The position numbers and the translations under genes were made by a program. Below the pieces are notes generated by a model. That model did no database searches. It had not been told where the DNA came from and worked only from the letters and a program-made list of their open reading frames with translations. Below, piece after piece: positions 51,641 through 52,692 of a DNA stretch of 52,692 bases. Source of the DNA: Desulfocurvus sp. (GTDB lineage Bacteria; Desulfobacterota; Desulfovibrionia; Desulfovibrionales; Desulfovibrionaceae); assembly GCA_020692325.1 (NCBI GenBank), contig JAIMKR010000001.1:1-52692 (forward strand). The letters are read 5' to 3'. Every line of letters starts with the position of its first letter. Position 1 is the stretch's first letter.

Positions 51641-51910
51641 TTAGTAGCGGCGGGGGGGACGAGACTCGCGCTCCTGAGCCTCGTTCACCTTCAGGGCGCG
51701 ACCGCCAACCTCTTTACCGTTGAGAGCCTGAACGGCCTCGCGGGCGGCGTCCTCGTCCATCTCCACGAAACCGAAACCGCGGAAGCGGCCGGTCTCACGG
51801 TCATTGATGAACTTGACGGAGACAACTTCGCCGTACTGGGCGAACAGGTTGCGGATCTCGTCTTCGGTGCTGCTGAAAGAGATGTTGCCGACGTAAATAG
51901 ACTTGGCCAT
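51641..51910 (-). CDS. RNA-binding protein with one RRM domain
   Basis: An 89-residue protein consisting of one RNA recognition motif: RNP2 IYVGNI (5-10) and RNP1 RGFGFVEM (44-51) with the aromatic residues that stack on RNA, then a short tail rich in Arg and Pro (ESRPPRRY). Bacterial proteins of this type are small, often cold-induced, single-stranded RNA binders. ATG 51910 has AGGAG upstream. The leader is long and AT-rich and includes a hairpin (51972-51996). Confidence 0.95.
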   Translation of the reverse strand: MAKSIYVGNISFSSTEDEIRNLFAQYGEVVSVKFINDRETGRFRGFGFVEMDEDAAREAVQALNGKEVGGRALKVNEAQERESRPPRRY

Positions 51911-51971
51911 GCGATAAAACTCCTAAAAGAGAAAAAGAGAAAAATGGTCGCTCATTTCGCTTGAGCAAAAA

Positions 51972-51996
51972 GCATCCGGTCAACTTGTCCAGATGC
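51972..51996 (-). promoter_or_regulatory. Hairpin in the 5' leader of the RRM gene
   Basis: GCATCCGG (51972-51979) and CCAGATGC (51989-51996) pair with one mismatch around nine bases, 62 bases ahead of the start codon. A role in post-transcriptional control is possible because the leader is unusually long and AT-rich. Confidence 0.35.
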
Positions 51997-52103
51997 TGCA
52001 ATCTACGTTGACGCCAAAAGGATGTAAAGCGTTTCCTCGATTTTTTATGAATATTTTTTTAGGTGCGACGATCACTCGCTTCCATCGCGTTGCGGAGCGC
52101 CCG

Positions 52104-52692
52104 TCAGCGGTCCGCGAGCCCGACATCCCTGCGCCACTGCGCGAAGGTTTCCCGGGCGCGCTGGCCGTACATCTCCTTGCGCATCTTCTTGCCCGCGCGC
52201 TTGGTCAGCTCCGGCATGAGGCCAAAGTGGGCGTTCGAGGGCTGGAAGCGCTTCACCGGCATGGAGCGCAAATGCCCCAGCAGCGAGCCGAGGGCCGTGG
52301 TGGTGGGCGGATACGGCAGCTCGCGCCCGGCCGTCAGCTTGGCGGCCAACATGCGCCCCACCCACAGCCCGCAGGCCGCGCTCTCCAGATAGCCCTCCAC
52401 CCCGGTGATCTGCCCGGCCAGATACACGCCCGGCCGGCCCTTCAGCTCCAGTTCCGGCGTCAGCACCATGGGCGCGTCCACATAGGTGTTGCGGTGAATG
52501 CTGCCCAACCGCAGAAACTCCGCGCGCTCCAGCCCGGGAATCAGGCGAAAGACCTTCTGCTGGGCGGGATATTTCAATTTGGTCTGGAACCCAACAAGGT
52601 TGAACGCGGTTTTCTCCGCGTTCTCCGCGCGCAGCTGCACCACGGCGAAGGCCTCCTCGCCGGTGCGCGGATTGGGCAGACCAACGGGCTTG
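52104..52692 (-). CDS. trmFO: TrmFO, folate-dependent tRNA (uracil-54) methyltransferase, C-terminal part
   Basis: The frame is open to the window edge, so only the last ~195 residues are present; the N-terminal FAD-binding part lies outside. KPVGLPNPRTGEEAFAVVQLR (start of the visible part), NLVGFQTKLKYPAQQKVFRLIPGLE, EFLRLGSIHRNTYV and LAGQITGVEGYLESAACGL are characteristic of TrmFO/GidA-like proteins and of TrmFO in particular. It makes ribothymidine at tRNA position 54 using methylene-tetrahydrofolate. The stop TGA is at 52106-52104. Confidence 0.93.
   Translation of the reverse strand, partial: KPVGLPNPRTGEEAFAVVQLRAENAEKTAFNLVGFQTKLKYPAQQKVFRLIPGLERAEFLRLGSIHRNTYVDAPMVLTPELELKGRPGVYLAGQITGVEGYLESAACGLWVGRMLAAKLTAGRELPYPPTTTALGSLLGHLRSMPVKRFQPSNAHFGLMPELTKRAGKKMRKEMYGQRARETFAQWRRDVGLADR

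Overview
The window is GC-rich (roughly two thirds G+C by eye) bacterial chromosome with dense, short-spaced operons, strong GGAGG-type ribosome binding sites and frequent GTG/TTG starts. The gene content points to a Desulfovibrionales-type sulfate reducer (Desulfobacterota). The pointers are a pyruvate carboxylase next to a giant PEP-synthase-like protein, an aminotransferase / homoserine dehydrogenase / apgM-type 'proposed homoserine kinase' operon, a ferredoxin-thioredoxin-reductase catalytic chain beside a glutaredoxin-like protein, and CbiMQO metal uptake. The taxonomic call is inference from gene families; no rRNA gene is present.

Layout. 1-3.3 kb: HPP membrane protein and a GAF/sigma-54-type activator surrounded by AT-rich repeats. 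3.3-8.3 kb: cyclopropane fatty acid synthase, DUF190-CBS protein, CrcB fluoride channel and an MFS transporter (minus strand), then a thioredoxin-type arsenate reductase. 8.3-14.6 kb: TPR lipoprotein-size exported protein, alpha/beta hydrolase, motAB, a DUF4139 exported protein, an EamA transporter and a PilZ protein. 15.2-23.8 kb (minus): birA, pyruvate carboxylase and PEP synthase-like protein, a gluconeogenic/anaplerotic block. 23.9-28.3 kb: CCA-adding-type nucleotidyltransferase and the cbiMQO operon behind a good promoter with nested palindromes. 28.5-34.4 kb: DHH phosphoesterase, an unrecognised protein, glycosyltransferase, tRNA-Pro(GGG), an MFS transporter with a small translationally coupled membrane protein, and a cytosine deaminase of the yeast FCY1 type. 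34.6-39.6 kb: threonine-pathway operon plus thioesterase and amidohydrolase. 39.7-44.7 kb (minus): fba-gap2 and GAF-gap1-pgk, with two clearly different GAPDH paralogues. 44.8-52.7 kb: surE, an HD nuclease, tmk, an amino-acid ABC transporter without its ATPase, glutaredoxin/FTR, a strikingly AT-rich membrane-anchored coiled-coil gene, an RRM protein and the C-terminal part of TrmFO (cut by the window edge).

How the parts fit. Pyruvate carboxylase (activated by the adjacent BirA), the PEP-synthase-like protein, a GapB-like GAPDH, Pgk and aldolase together form most of a route from pyruvate up to fructose-bisphosphate, as expected for an organism living on lactate/pyruvate; the second, NAD-type GAPDH would serve the opposite direction. 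The most unusual items are the enlarged PEP synthase with a long helical insertion in its PEP-binding barrel, the pyruvate carboxylase with an MKQ biotin site and a C-terminal zinc ribbon, a duplicated operator-like element and a 78-nt structured element between these two genes, the yeast-type cytosine deaminase, and the foreign-looking gene after the FTR gene. No CRISPR array, prophage, transposon or complete defence system was seen.
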